Part shown: positions 44,990 through 58,300 of the stretch, one piece after another | How the letters are laid out: each line of letters begins with the position of its first letter | Position numbering within the stretch: position 1 is the first letter of the stretch | Origin: Trichobilharzia szidati | Taxonomy: Eukaryota; Platyhelminthes; Trematoda; Strigeidida; Schistosomatidae | Direction of reading: 5' to 3' | DNA: 64,000 nt | NCBI GenBank assembly: GCA_944472155.2 | Contig: OX235275.1 | Coordinates: 57,119,228 to 57,183,227, forward strand | Notes under the pieces: model-generated | Told to the model about the DNA's origin: nothing | Databases searched by the model: none | Seen by the model: only the letters and a program-made list of their open reading frames with translations | Translations under genes and position numbers: made by a program

Positions 44990-45115
44990 ACCACATGCCC
45001 TACCTTCTATCTTTACCGACCTTACTACCGGCTTAGAGGGGCTGAGAAGTGCGTAGGCTGACCATGCGACTGGTCGGTGAGCGTTCTACCGATGAACCAC
45101 TGATGTGATCATCAA
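44990..45115 (-). mobile_element. SINE fragment, reverse
   Basis: The reverse strand reads AGTGGTTCATCGGTAGAACG (A-box) and, further on, CTCTAAGCCGGTAGTAAGGT, parallel to CACCAAGCCAGTAATTTGAC of the SINE above. It accounts for a splice-like signal at 45026. Confidence 0.55.
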
Positions 45116-45594
45116 AACTGCTGACTGACAATCATGGTGACCACTGAGACGAGGATGAATCACTCCTGGTTTATAGTGTAGACTGCCTACAACTTTCAGG
45201 CTTTCAGTAGCATTAACCTACGATCTGATTTCCTAGCATTAATAAAAAGTATTTGGACAATCAGACTGAATTTTACTTTGCGTGAATAGTTCCAGTAATC
45301 ATTCAGGTAACTGATTGTTATTTGAAATACTGAAACACGTGTGAAAGATGAAAGCATTTATTGAATTAATTAGAGGATTACAAATTTCAGGAAAAAAAAT
45401 CTACAAAATATATATAAATTCACTGTATATATTTGACACTGACATAGTCGATTACTGGAATGGTAAGTAGGCACTAATAAAATAAACAGTGAAAAATATA
45501 AAAAACAAATGTTAATTTCTGGCGGCAAGACTACAAATTTACGTAAATTAGAACGAAAAATTAATCTATGATTCATTAATGATCTACTTGTGGA

Positions 45595-45965
45595 TCGGCA
45601 CCCAGGAATCGCATTTAGAATGTGAAGAAATTATTGCGGTAGAGCTACATATGACGAATTGGCAGAAAATAGGATTCAAACTTCATTGGTTTCCTTATAG
45701 GGATTTGATTCGCTATAAGTTCGGCCACGGATTGATATCAGTACTGGACAGCTGTTTCATCCTCCTGGCTCGGGACTCTTCATCAGTACGCACCCACACT
45801 GCGGGGTTACAAGTCATGCTCTCAGACCTTTCAGCAACTGAGACCCAGTCGAATAGCACATACCTTCTAACTTTCACCCAATCACCCAATCAGCCAATAT
45901 CAGTGGAGAGTAATTATCCCCACTCCTTACCGGGTGAACCTCTTATGATCACGACTTCTCATTAG
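45595..45965 (-). mobile_element. SINE family B, reverse
   Basis: Holds TGGACAGCTGTTTCATCCTC, CGGGACTCTTCATCAGTACG, CACTGCGGGGTTAC in reverse. A long open frame across it on the plus strand is incidental. Confidence 0.55.
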
Positions 45966-46054
45966 AACTCCGAGCAACTTCCTCCAGCAACCAGTTACTA
46001 GCGAGTATCAGGTTAATTTTCAAAAGTTATTTTGTAGGGCTTTGATTTGTTTTC

Positions 46055-46240
46055 AAGTTTGGTGACGGATTGATATAAGTTATGTCACTTTTAGAGACCA
46101 GGGAGCACTGGACAGTTATTTCGTCCTAGTTTGAGAATGGTCATCAGTGGGCACTCACAGAGATTTTCACCTACCACCTTAAAATATCTGGTAGGCTCAT
46201 GGATGCGCACTGCTGACGAAACGACTGTTCATTACTGACT
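46055..46240 (-). mobile_element. SINE family B fragment, reverse
   Basis: GGAGCACTGGACAGTTATTT-CGTCCTAGTTTGAGAATGG then GGGCACTCACAGAGATTTTC. It lies just beyond the predicted end of gene B. Confidence 0.55.
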
Positions 46241-46312
46241 GAAACACGAACGCCGAACTCATTTTATCATATAAATCAGAAGGATTGCTTATCACGAGCC
46301 AAAGTGATCAGG

Positions 46313-46372
46313 CTAAATTTGTTTATTCTGAAAAGAAGTTACTCTCACTAGACACTGCCATGAGGTAACCGA
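46313..46372 (-). CDS. Gene B last exon (or 24-nt micro-exon)
   Basis: Strong acceptor CTTCTTCATTCTACAG. Reads SVTSWQCL and, if unspliced, VRVTSFQNKQI-stop. A donor GTGAGA after 24 nt and an AG 21 nt later could remove 21 nt in frame, but that intron would be extremely short. No clear poly(A) signal downstream, so the true end may lie elsewhere. Confidence 0.45.
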   Translation of the reverse strand, partial: SVTSWQCLVRVTSFQNKQI

Positions 46373-49300
46373 CTGTAGAATGAAGAAGACTAGTTCTGAC
46401 AATGGTTGAAGAAAGATGTCTGACTAGATTTCTTGTGAATAAAGACACATGTATTGTTAAAGATGGGCATTGAAAGAAGATGTCATGAGAGTGCACCTAC
46501 TAGCTTCAGATACACAAGTATTCTTACTAACACTGTACGGTAGCTCGTGAATAGCCTGGGAACAAACTGGGATCTATTTTGTGGTGTTGTGAATTTATTT
46601 CATTATAAACTAGAATAAATAACAGTCACGAGAGAAATGCAGATTTCTTTACTTACAGGTAAGTATTCAGTGTGCTAAATGATCAATATTAGTGAGATAA
46701 ATACATTGAAAAATGCATCAATTAAAAGATGAGGCACACTGCTGAAATTCATAACTATTTTCCTGAAAGAGTATGCCAGTGATTCATCCTGTAGCATTTT
46801 CATCCATGAATCACTTAACACACCTAATCAGTATAACTGCCAAAGATACAAGGAAGACGGTTATGGGAACTCCTGTGGAGAAGAAGAGTATGTCGCCATC
46901 GGAAATACCTCCAGAAACACGGCAAGGCTTTCTTGATTTATTTTTATTGCATGGCTCTCCTTTAAGACTAGTTATTGATCATGTTAGGTCTAACTCTAGA
47001 GTAGCCCTACATGAGTTTGTACAGAAATGGGAATTATAATTCAGTGATTTCAGACAAGACAGAAAGCGGAACTGCAACGCTTCCTAAGAATCGGGGATAA
47101 TATTGATGGATTTTCCCTGGGTGATGATGATGACGATAGGCAGTCACATTATCCTACTTGCTCATATATATTAAAAATCAAAGTTGATTGTGTCTCTGAA
47201 GGAGTTAATATGCTTGATTATTATGAAAACAAGACAGAAATGTAAGTGTTTCTCCTCAGTGTAGAGCTAGAACTGACAAAAGTGGAACTTTGCTCTTTTT
47301 TGATGGACATCCAGCAGAGTAAATTTATGTGGCCTGCAAAGTGAAGGACAATGGATAACACCTCTCATACTTGTTGCATTATTGTGAATGTAAGGCCAAG
47401 GAGGCCATCGAAGAATGCGCCATGCTTCCATCCTCGTTGGGTCATCAAAGAGCATGAGATATACTAACTCGCCTATTCTGGAAGATTTCATGAATTGAGC
47501 AGGTTATTGCTTCAGGATGTTTTTTAAAGATTACCCAAAGGTAGATTCTGAAGTCTAGGGAGATTAATTACTTCGCAGAATTTATGGCAAATAGCTATCT
47601 TTTTACTGTCGTCTTAATATTTGCACACTGTGCATAACCCAAAGAAGTTTGGGTAAGCTATACAGTAGAACGCAAAAATTGGTTTCTTGGATTTAGATGA
47701 CGACACCGCGATTTTGGTCTCTACGTAGCAGTATATCAAGATTTTGTTATCCTACCACATTAATTAACTATTTCAATAGCCAACTGTTAAGTTTCATTTA
47801 TGGCTGCACTTATCTCCTTTACATATTAATCTAAGATTAAATCACAGAGGTTTTCGACTAAAGTTCAAAGATTTTTTGATCATCATCATACTAGTCACTC
47901 ATGAAAACATAGATTATTATTTTACATTATTATTTCCTTTAGTTCCTAGAGGAACATGGGACTTCAGCCGCATATCCCCACTGCGTTCGGTTCTCTGCCA
48001 ACATTTTCAACTGGCTACACATCAGCCCAGATGCTTACGTCTCCTCTTCACATGACTTACTCCATGTCACCCTCGCACTGACGACCAACTCGTCGCTGCC
48101 GATTCGGATCCCATTCGAGCGATGGCCTAGCGTGTGATGTCACTCAACTGGTGATTATCTCAGAGTATGTCCAATCCACCTTCATTTCTTCGTGCATATT
48201 TGTTTCAAAATTGGTTTCCACTCGGTTGGTTGACTCCCAGAGATCAATGTTGCTGATTTTTTCTGGCCAGCCATTTGATCTTGAGCTGTCGATGAAGGTC
48301 TGTAGTTTGTTCGAGGTGCCCTCCGTGACGCAGCGCAGCGCCAAATGTCTGATCCGTATAGTAAGTAGGACTCACTTCACTTTGGAGTTGAAAATTCGGA
48401 TCTTATTTTTCATGCTCAGTGCTGCTGACCTCCACACAAACTTAAGAGTAATGAAATCCCGCCTTGCTTTCCCAATGCTCGCTTCGATATCCTCATCAGT
48501 TCCGTCAGCCTTTAGTTGAAACGATGCTTCCCAGGTAGGTAGGCCGGTAGGTAATGGAGGTTACTTCTTTCAGATTTCTCCCATTTATGCTGATTGCTGT
48601 CTGTTGTTGTTGCTGTTGCTGTTGGCCAGGAATGGTCATCACCTCTGTTTTCTCTATGTTCACCTGAATTGCTATCTTTGATACTTCTTCTGCCAACTTG
48701 TTTCTTTTCACTTGCCCATCTTTCATTTTGTGGTAAATCTGACATATATCATCATTGTTATTATTATTCCTTCACTATTGAGTTTTCTTACGACGAAAGA
48801 AAAATTCTTTATGGGGACATGGAACGTCTACACCATGCGTGACTACAGAGACAGATGTTTCAAAACTGTTTCTGAATGCACAAACGGAGATTTTTGTTAG
48901 CGAATTGACTTGTATATGTTTACTGTAAGCAGACTACCACATTCATGATTCGAACTGGAATATTTTTCATCATATGTTGACTTACCACAAGGTATTGAGA
49001 GTACTCCTTGAAGACAAAAAAATAAAGTCGGGAACAGTGAATCACATAGTAATATGCATTGACATTATTAATGGTTACCTGTTACTTAGCAAGATACCTG
49101 ATTACCTTCTACTGTGGCATCATGTTTATTGACAAGACACATTACACTGGTTGGTGACTAGTGTTCAATCAAACAAATATCCAATACATTCCTACAGAAG
49201 GTCAGTCACAGCCTGAATAGCTCAGTGGTCATGTCTCTGATACAGGTTCGAATCTCATGAGTGACATGAGTAATTTCAAGCTTGCAGATACACCTTGCTG

Positions 49301-52300
49301 ACTGGTGAGCGCCAACTATCACGTAACCTAGTTGGTATCCAAGGCTCCCCATTGTTTGCCTACAACCATCTAATGCCAACAGTTCACAGAGCACCATGGT
49401 GGCGAGCCACCTAGTGGCATGGTGGCCACAATGCAAACGTGACTGATAGAATTCAGTCTGTACCGAAGATAGGACTAGACACATTATACCAGTTACTGAA
49501 TAGTGTCCAATTATAAAACACTGTATTCTAGTGAGAAATCTGACATAAAGGGCGTATATTATCACTTTGACTTATATACTGTTTCTCAGATGAAAATAAA
49601 CTGACTTCCATAAGATATGTATTTACAAGTAAGTGAAGTTGATATTTGAGAAGCTTTGGAACCAATTTCAACATGGCTAATTACTTCATAAAAACGGGAA
49701 GATAATAAGTCCCAACATTTTCAAAGTACCATCATGGTTTGTTTGAAATTGTTTCCCTCACATTATATATTTATATATTGTTCCCTTGGGTTCCTAGTGG
49801 AACAAAGAGCTTCAACTACACGTCTCCACTTGCTTCTGTCTTCTGCTGTACTTTTCAACTGCATTCATGTTAGTCCATACTGCTTCAGCTACTCTTCACA
49901 TGATCTACTCCATTTCACCCTGGAACGTCCCACTCGTCGCTTCCCTTTCGGGTTCCACTCGAGCATTGGCCTGACGCACGATGTCACCCAGCGGCCTCAT
50001 CAGCGAGTGTCCGATCCATCTCCACTTTCTCCTGCATATTTGTTGAGCAATTGGTTCTTGTTTTGTTTGTTCCCATAGATTCTTGTTGGTGATTCTTTCC
50101 GGCCATCTGATCTTCAGTATAGAGCGAAGACAGCTGTTGTTGATAAAGGTCTGCAACAGGCTGTTGGAAATATTCTTTACGACCCACCAAGTTTCTGATC
50201 CGAATAGAAGAACTGACTGACTTGACGTTTGTATTGAAAATCCGAATTTTGTTGTTGATGCTGAGTTGAGTGACGAAGATTTCCAGATTGGTTTCAGGTT
50301 GATCAATGTGTTTCTCGCCTTCCCGATTCTCGATTTGACATCCTCGTCCGTTCCTCTTGTAGTTGAGACAATGCTCCCTAGATAAGTGAATGAAGTAAAC
50401 TCTTTCAATCCCCTCCCGTTGATGGTGATTGACACTGGATGTTGCTGCTGTTGTTGTTGTTGGTTGGTTATTTTCATAACCTCCGTCTTGTCGATGTTCA
50501 CCTAGAGTCCTGTCTTTGCTGTTTCTTCGACCGGTTTGTCGGTTTTCGATTGTAAGTCTTCAATTTTTTGTGACATCAAACATAAATCATCTGCGAAATC
50601 CAGGTCTTCTAGATGCTTCACGTTGGTCCAGGATATCCCTGTCTACTCGTTTCCCACTGTCTGACGCATAAGTGGGAATTAATTAATCTTTTATAAATTG
50701 TGCCTACTCAACTCGGTTATACCTTCCATTTCTTTAGCTAATGATGAACACTGAGAAATTTGTAAATAATCTTGTAAAATTCCAGTTGTGAGATTATAAG
50801 GATGATCCCAGATATTCCAATTCAAACCTGAAATATTCATTTAAATATCCCCTGCGATTTTTCATGATATATAAGGAACCCCTACTATGACCTACAATGT
50901 CTCCACTATTTATGTATGTGAAACGTTCTTTTTGAAACTTAAATCCTATTCTGCTTTCAAATTTCACATACTCAAAAATGTGATCTTCGCCAGAAATGTA
51001 TGCAGACTACATAAAATAAATCTGTTCGCCGTTCTGAACGATAATCGAAATTAGAAAGTTACCTTAACCACCTCAAAGCCGCTCTGAAATCAAAATAAGA
51101 AAACAACATTTAGAATGCAAACACTCTGGTATTTATTTGCAAATAATGAGAAAAATCAGGGGAAAATTAGAATTTCTTTAGAATTAAACCATGAGTTAGT
51201 TAAATGAAACCTACATATTCGGGGAATCTCATTACAGTCAAAAAACGAAAAGGCATTCTGCGTAAAAATCTACAGCACTTAGCAGAAGAAATAAGACTTG
51301 TTGACTGCGTCACTGGAAGCATTGACGAACGAATTCAAACTTTCATTAATCCTTGCCTTTATTTATTTACCTGAAGATAAAGTCAGATAGTGAAACATCC
51401 AGCTATCTACTATTTAACATATATCAATAAGGAATTCGGAGATGGATCAGAAATGCGCTGAAGAGACCATCAAGTGAAATCACACATGAAGCTCTGAAGT
51501 GGGACATCAGTGTGAAGCAATATCTTAGCTGTCTGAGGAGAATGTAGAGAAGATCATTTGAAGGGGAAGCGAAGGTTTGTGGACAGTTTTAGCGCCTTCT
51601 GAAAGCGATTGTTGAGAACCCAGTAGAATGAAGACGTGTTGCTCAGGCACGATGCTTCACTCGAATGAGAAAAATGACTAATAATAGGAATACTAATAAG
51701 TGTAATTGACTACCATCTTCTACGAGACACACTTGTACACTTTAAAAACTCTCAGTAAACCAACCATTAAATTAATTAACAAAGACTGAAATTCAAAACC
51801 TTTTTGCGGCGGATTTGATTTCATGAGGATATCACACCAACCGCAGTATTCCTCTGATGGAGTTGATGTAATTGGCGAGTAACTGTTAAGTGGTAAAAGG
51901 GTGGAATCATTGGCTAAAAATAAGGATGATAAAATCCCCTCTCGAAAAGGTTGTGGATGAACCTGTTTATATAAACTTACGAAACAGGAATTACAGGTTC
52001 ATCGCTGCTTCATCGATTATAAATAATTCCCTGAATTCCTCTTTAGCTAGCCCCACAATTCCCTCATAAGCTTTCAACTTCACCTAACACTATCTCCTCC
52101 ATTCGGGTCCAACTCGAGAGCATGGCATGTGATGTCGCACAACTGTCCGATCCATCGCCATTTGCTTTAGCAAACATTATCATAGCCAATGAAGTAGCTA
52201 ACGTTTCCAAGTAATTATTGACTACACTGAACAACTGTGAACACCAATAAAATCCTCATCTGCTGCATACCGGAAAGAAATTGAATGTTGAGAACACTGT

Positions 52301-55300
52301 AAGTATTTATCAGTGTACAAGAACCATTTTACTGGAGGAGAGGAGGTTATTCGTTTACCATATATTCGTGGGAGAATAAATCCTTGATTGGCTATATGAC
52401 TCCGTAGGAGTTTCTTATACACCTACAGAAGCAAAATGCATCAAACTCATTTGGTTGTTGGCAAACAATGACACTGACGCGAAAATAGTTTTCATACAAG
52501 TTTTAAGTAGAAATATATCTTACTTCCAGGCTGGTTGATTTCTGTTAAAATCGATATAAAATAGATCAATAACTTTGTCAGCTTTCAAGGTCAGTGTTAT
52601 ATGACTTTTAAAATATGCTATCGGAGTTAAAGACAAAATGTATTAGAAACAAATATTAGTCGCTTGTTCAACATATTTTCGTCACTTGTAGGAGAAGATT
52701 TTATGTAATAATTCGGGAGAATAAGAACCTGGAGACCGCTTATATGCAAAAACATTATGTTCAGTAATAGGATTTCAAAGTCTTAAATTTTTTATGTATT
52801 CTGGAGTAAACTGACTAACTAAACGAAGACTGTTCATTACAAAATAAATCTTCATAAAATAATGGTCAAGTTTCAACTGAATGCATCCCTGATAAGCTAT
52901 GCCAAATAAGCCAGTGATGAAATGGCTGTCATTTATATCTAGCTAGTAAGCACTACTTTTTTAGACTGTATATACTACTATCCTACAGGTTTTTAAAGAT
53001 GGAGATAGGACTATGCACATTACGCTAGTTACTGCCTAGTGTCCATTGATATAATGATAGAATTTGTGCACTGTGGTGGTAGAGTATAATTCCATTGTGG
53101 GTAAAATTTATTTTGATAAATTCTCACAGTAATATTTACTGATGATCAAGTTTCGAGCACAGTTTATTACTGATCATAATCATAGGTCGGGGGTAGTCAG
53201 ATTGTCGGAACATAAGAATTTAGCTAAGGTTAGAATGATTCATCCCATCCGCGAAGGTAAGTATTTTGAAAAAAAGCTCAGCAATATTACTGCATTCATT
53301 AACACGTAACCGCACAACAGAGTGGTAGGAGAGGGTTAAAATTCTAAGAAAAAAATCTAGGTAGGTGAAGAGCGAGAGCGATTGATTGCTGAACCCCGCC
53401 TTGTTAAAAGAATCTACACCCAACACATGCAATAGGAACGACTCATCACTCAAACCGGAAATATGGAAAATACTACTGTGGTGAGAGTTGGTTGCTAGCC
53501 AAATTGGTTGACAGTAATTGAGGTCAATGTTAGTCATGTGAAAACAAGGTCAAGATGGACAAGCGGATACAGTTAACATATAGATGAACTGACACAGCCA
53601 CAAGAGATGCAAGGTTAACTTTGTGTGAGAAACAACCAATCAACAGACTGTATTTTCTACTAACATTAACCTAAAATAATGTACATCAAAATCTATAAAT
53701 ATGTGTTGATTTTCCGTAATAAACGTTCTGTTGCCTGGCTCTTGTCTTCTGTTTTTACACTACTACTACCAATCAAGTCCAGCTATGAAAAATAATGGAA
53801 TTATATAATCGAAGTTAGAAAGTTGTGTCAGTACCTTGATATGATTATGAGCAATAAATTACGCCCGAAAAGTCATCAGTAAATATTACTGTATAACAAC
53901 ACTGTGAGACTTTACCAATATAAATTTTACCCATAATGACTAGTGTTCAATATGAAATATCCAATAGAGTCCTACTAGAGGTTAATGGTGAGCTCAAATA
54001 GCACAGTGGTAACGTCTCTGACAGTCTCAGCACTGACTGGATGACAAGGGTTCCAATCTCTGAAGAGGGATGCGTTTATTCAAGATTGCAGACACGCCTT
54101 GCTGACTGGTGAGTGCCAAATAAGGTGAAAAATAAGGTCCAAATCTTCCTGGTGATTGCCTCCAACCATTTAATGCCAACAATGCATAGTGCACCGTGGT
54201 GGCAAGCTACCTATTGGCATGGTGACCACCTGGCGAAATTGACTGATAGAATTCAGCCTTCACTAAAGATAGGACTAGACACATTACACTAATTACTGAC
54301 TAGTGTCAAATCTAAAAAGACGTAGTTATCATTGAAAATAATGGCAGCATATATGGTGACCTGAGGCCAAGCCAAGCGAAGAGAACTGGCAGCCTAGCTC
54401 ATTGTTTATAGCATCAAGACGGTTGCATTACTAGGTAATAATAAGGCTACAGGCGACAGCATCTAATCTAGTAATATGACCATAGTTTGGAGTCATTAAT
54501 TATCGATGTTATGTGGTGAAATGCACTAATCTGAACTATTTACCACAGCACGATGAAAACTGAAGAGTACTCGGCCTTATCATGAATAATTAAATCTTTT
54601 AAGAAAAAACATTATTAGCGTACGAATCAGCTCCTGCAAGTGATTTCACCACATCTTGAAAATTCAAAATAAGGTAACAGGAATCAATCAATGTATAGCG
54701 AAGTTGATCAGGAAGCACATGACTAAGAAAGTATAAAAGAGATTTGCTCAATCTGTAAATAAGAAGGTTTTATAAAAATGACTGCAATTCAAGGGTGACA
54801 TGCCTAGTGATATAATTACCAATATTTTTTAAAGTATTTATTCAAAGATCTTTTAACGCTGGCAAACTACAAGTCATCTTTTCCATATGACCGGTTGTGA
54901 TCCCTCAATCAAAAGATGAAGTACTTAGTCCAGCTACCTCTTCTTGTATCTGTCAGTTCACCAGCGATTATGGAGCGATCTGTGTTGGACATTGCGCTAT
55001 AAACCATCAACAATTCGATATAAGATCATCTCCTCGAAACCCATCGTAAAACTAGCATCGAAGAATCTCTGTCATCTGTCAGGTATCACACAAACAGCTG
55101 AAAGCATCCAGGTACCAAATACTACAACAGCGGAGGCTATTGCAATTTGCGTGAAACAACCATTGCGCTGTGTGAAAAAGAAATAGGTTGAGCGATTATT
55201 GCTTCGTTGGCCTAGTGCGGAATATACAATTTCATAAATACGTCGGCTTTTTAACTATGGCCCTCCATTATGTATATATATAAATCCCCTTACCCTTTAT

Positions 55301-58300
55301 TATTACACCTCCATAAACTAACCTTTTGTTGTCGTATTTCAAAGTAGCCGTTAGTTAACACACTGGCACTCACTCAACGTACATAACCTTCCACCTTGAT
55401 TTTTCTATCACATCCTTGAGACTTTCATTCATCCATATGAAGTTTATAATCAATATGAAGAGAATTTAATATGAACACGACTCATGGGATTCTATTACTA
55501 TTTATGCGTTGTTATTTATAATCAGTTCCTTTGTAATATTGGTGTTCAATTTAGTGTCACAGTTATACATATTACCACATACACATATGTATTTTGGACT
55601 GTAATCCATTAACAATCTATTCGCAAATAACTTTTAGATTTCTGATTTCTTTGACTTGATGTTTCTTTTGACAAACATGAATGTTCGATTGGTTGGAAGA
55701 TTTCATAGTGAGCTGACAAAAGTTAGAGAAGCATTAGAAAACCTGCAATGGAGTACTGGACAACTGTTCCGTAGACCATTAAGACACTGTGACTCGAGCC
55801 AGTGGCCAGCTCATGAATTCTAACTTCTGCCAAATCATGACATAGCGTGACCACTTCGCGGTGTCTTCTTCGATGAGTTACTGTCTCAAATTAGCAGAAG
55901 TTAGAATTCATGGACCATTGGATACGGTTCCAGTGGCTTAATGGTCTACGAGCTAGCTCACCTTATAACCAGGAGGTACTGGATTCAAACCCCTGTGGTA
56001 TATGTGTACCGATGAAGAGTCCGGAACTAGGACAAAAAAGCTGCCCAGTACTCCTAGGTGGTGTTCCGATGTTTCTCTAACTGATATCAGCTCATGGTGA
56101 AATCCTCCAACTACCAATCGAACAAAATCCCTACGAAAACAATACTTGAAAAACATAAATGTTGTCAGTAACATTGATTCTTTCATTATTAAGGATATAC
56201 AACTGTAGAACCTGATGAAGAAGTTAGCCAGAGGAATATTCTTTATTCAGTAATCCATCTTTTGAAATTTGCAACTGGCATCTTCAATCAGTGACTCGGA
56301 AGACACCAAATGACTTAAGTTCCTTTTTGTTATTGGTCGACATAAAACGTTGTTAATTAATTCTTAGGCGAAACTAAAAGGCCACAATTCTATGAAACAA
56401 CTCAGATAGCTAGTTTAAAGTTGTCGGAATAACCTGTAAAATATTAATATCAGTAGATTAAAGTTCAGTGACAGAGCGGTCAAGTACTAAACAACACTAA
56501 ACAACGCAATCGGTTAGACAGTTTTGAAGAAAAATTCACGGTTACCAAGGTAATTACGGCCAGTCGTAGATCCGGAAGCTGAAATAGAACGGTCAGATTA
56601 GATGGATAACATAATATAACGTAAGATAAATCTGTGCACATATGAACTGTGAATTGCCAACGATTAATCTGCAGAACAATCATTTTCTGCAAGTCATAAA
56701 TCTTTAACTTCATGACACCAGAAATGAAAGTAATTCAGAATGACACTCTAAAGACTAAGGAGATTACGCTAATATATTGTTTTCATTGAGAAATCATCTT
56801 CTGGAGCAGGTATACAGTTTAGACCGGTCGCTATAACATCTCCTTTTTTGAAAACTATGGAGAAACTTCTTTTGAACATACTTAAACCTTCTTTAAAAGC
56901 TTTTAGTGACCCTAAGCAGTTTGCTTATAAGTGTGGAAGACGTACATTAGATGCAGCCATTGTACTACACCACAATATTGTTTCCTGCCTTGATAAGGGT
57001 GCTAAGTTCGTTCGAACAGCTTTTTTAGACTATACTGCAGCTTTCGACTCTGTTCCTAGGACACTTTTATTAGGAAAGATGATTTCAGCACAAACAGAGG
57101 CATGGGCAACTAGATGGCTGTCTTCTTATTTTAAGGATAGGAAACAGCATACTGTTTTGGCTGGAAAGCCCTCCATTTCTCAGCTAACTGAAAGTGGTGT
57201 GCCTCAAGGTGCAGTACTTTCTCCATTTCTTTTCTCTTTCTTTTTGCATGACCTTCCGAACTAACCCAAAGTTAACTTCATTAAGTATGCTGATGATCTG
57301 ACCGTTTCTGTCCCTGTAGTTTCCACATCGGATTGTTCCCATATGAATGGCTTCTTAGCTGAAGTTAAGGATTGGTATGGCTCAAATCGTCTTAAACTAA
57401 ATCCAACTAAATGTAATACTGTTGATTTCAGCTTGAGAAGTGAGAAAGACATGCATGGATTGATCCAATCTCATGATTGTTGTAATATTGATGGTACCAT
57501 GATAGAGAGTAAGTCAAGTGTTTCTTATCTTGGCATTAGTTTCTCTTCAAACCTTTGCTGGTCGTCTCATATTCTTATAGTTTCTACGAAGGTTTTCCGT
57601 CTGACTTATTACAAAAAGAAGTTGAGGCACTCAGGTATAACCCAATCTCTTCTCATACAATTTATAAATTCATGTGTTTTGCCCATCAGTCTTTATTGTT
57701 CTCCATTATTCTTCCTTGGGCTACTCAAGAAAGACCATAATACTACGAAGAACATTGAGGGCTGTAAGTATGGTCAGTGCTATCCCTTTGACTCAACTAA
57801 CCGACACTGTTGTCAATAGGCATATGAATTTTTGTAAACACTTAGCTAAAGTTATCTTGTCTGATCGTGGACATCCTCTTTATTCACAATTGTTTTCTTG
57901 TATCTCTTCGGATAAGACCAGAAGAAATTTCATAAACATTTATGCTCGTACTACAAAATATAAAAATTCGACCGTACCATATTTGGCACGAGTATTGTGG
58001 GAAGAGACAAATATCAGAAAAGAACTTTTACAACTTTTAAATCATTAACTAAACTATAAAATGTAATGATGCATATTATTGCATGTGTGATTTGTTATAT
58101 TATTTATTTATTATTCACTATGACCTAGAAATGGTGTGATTTTGTTGGGGATTTTATTTTTTCCTATTAACTATCAATATTTTAATATTTTATACATTTA
58201 TATAATTATAAAAAGAGCTAAACCATTGCAATATGTAAAAGAAACGCTGAAAATTCCATGCTGTAAATTGCTATTGTTGTGGAATAAAGTGATTATTATT

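Noticed and set aside
45026..45031. 6-nt exon CCGGTA on the minus strand with strong splice-like flanks
   Set aside because: The stretch aligns with the body of the SINE at 44.39 kb, so the signals belong to a repeat.
45579..45965. 128-codon open frame
   Set aside because: Lies across a reverse family B SINE; no motif, no conservation.
49071..49082. 12-nt exon on the minus strand at GTATCTTGCTAA
   Set aside because: Ends in a stop in phase 0 and has no pyrimidine tract.
54944..55186. 80-codon open frame
   Set aside because: No motif, no splice context, base composition like the surrounding intron.
55297..55311. 15-nt exon GTGTAATAATAAAGG on the minus strand
   Set aside because: Stop in phase 0 and a purine-rich acceptor region.
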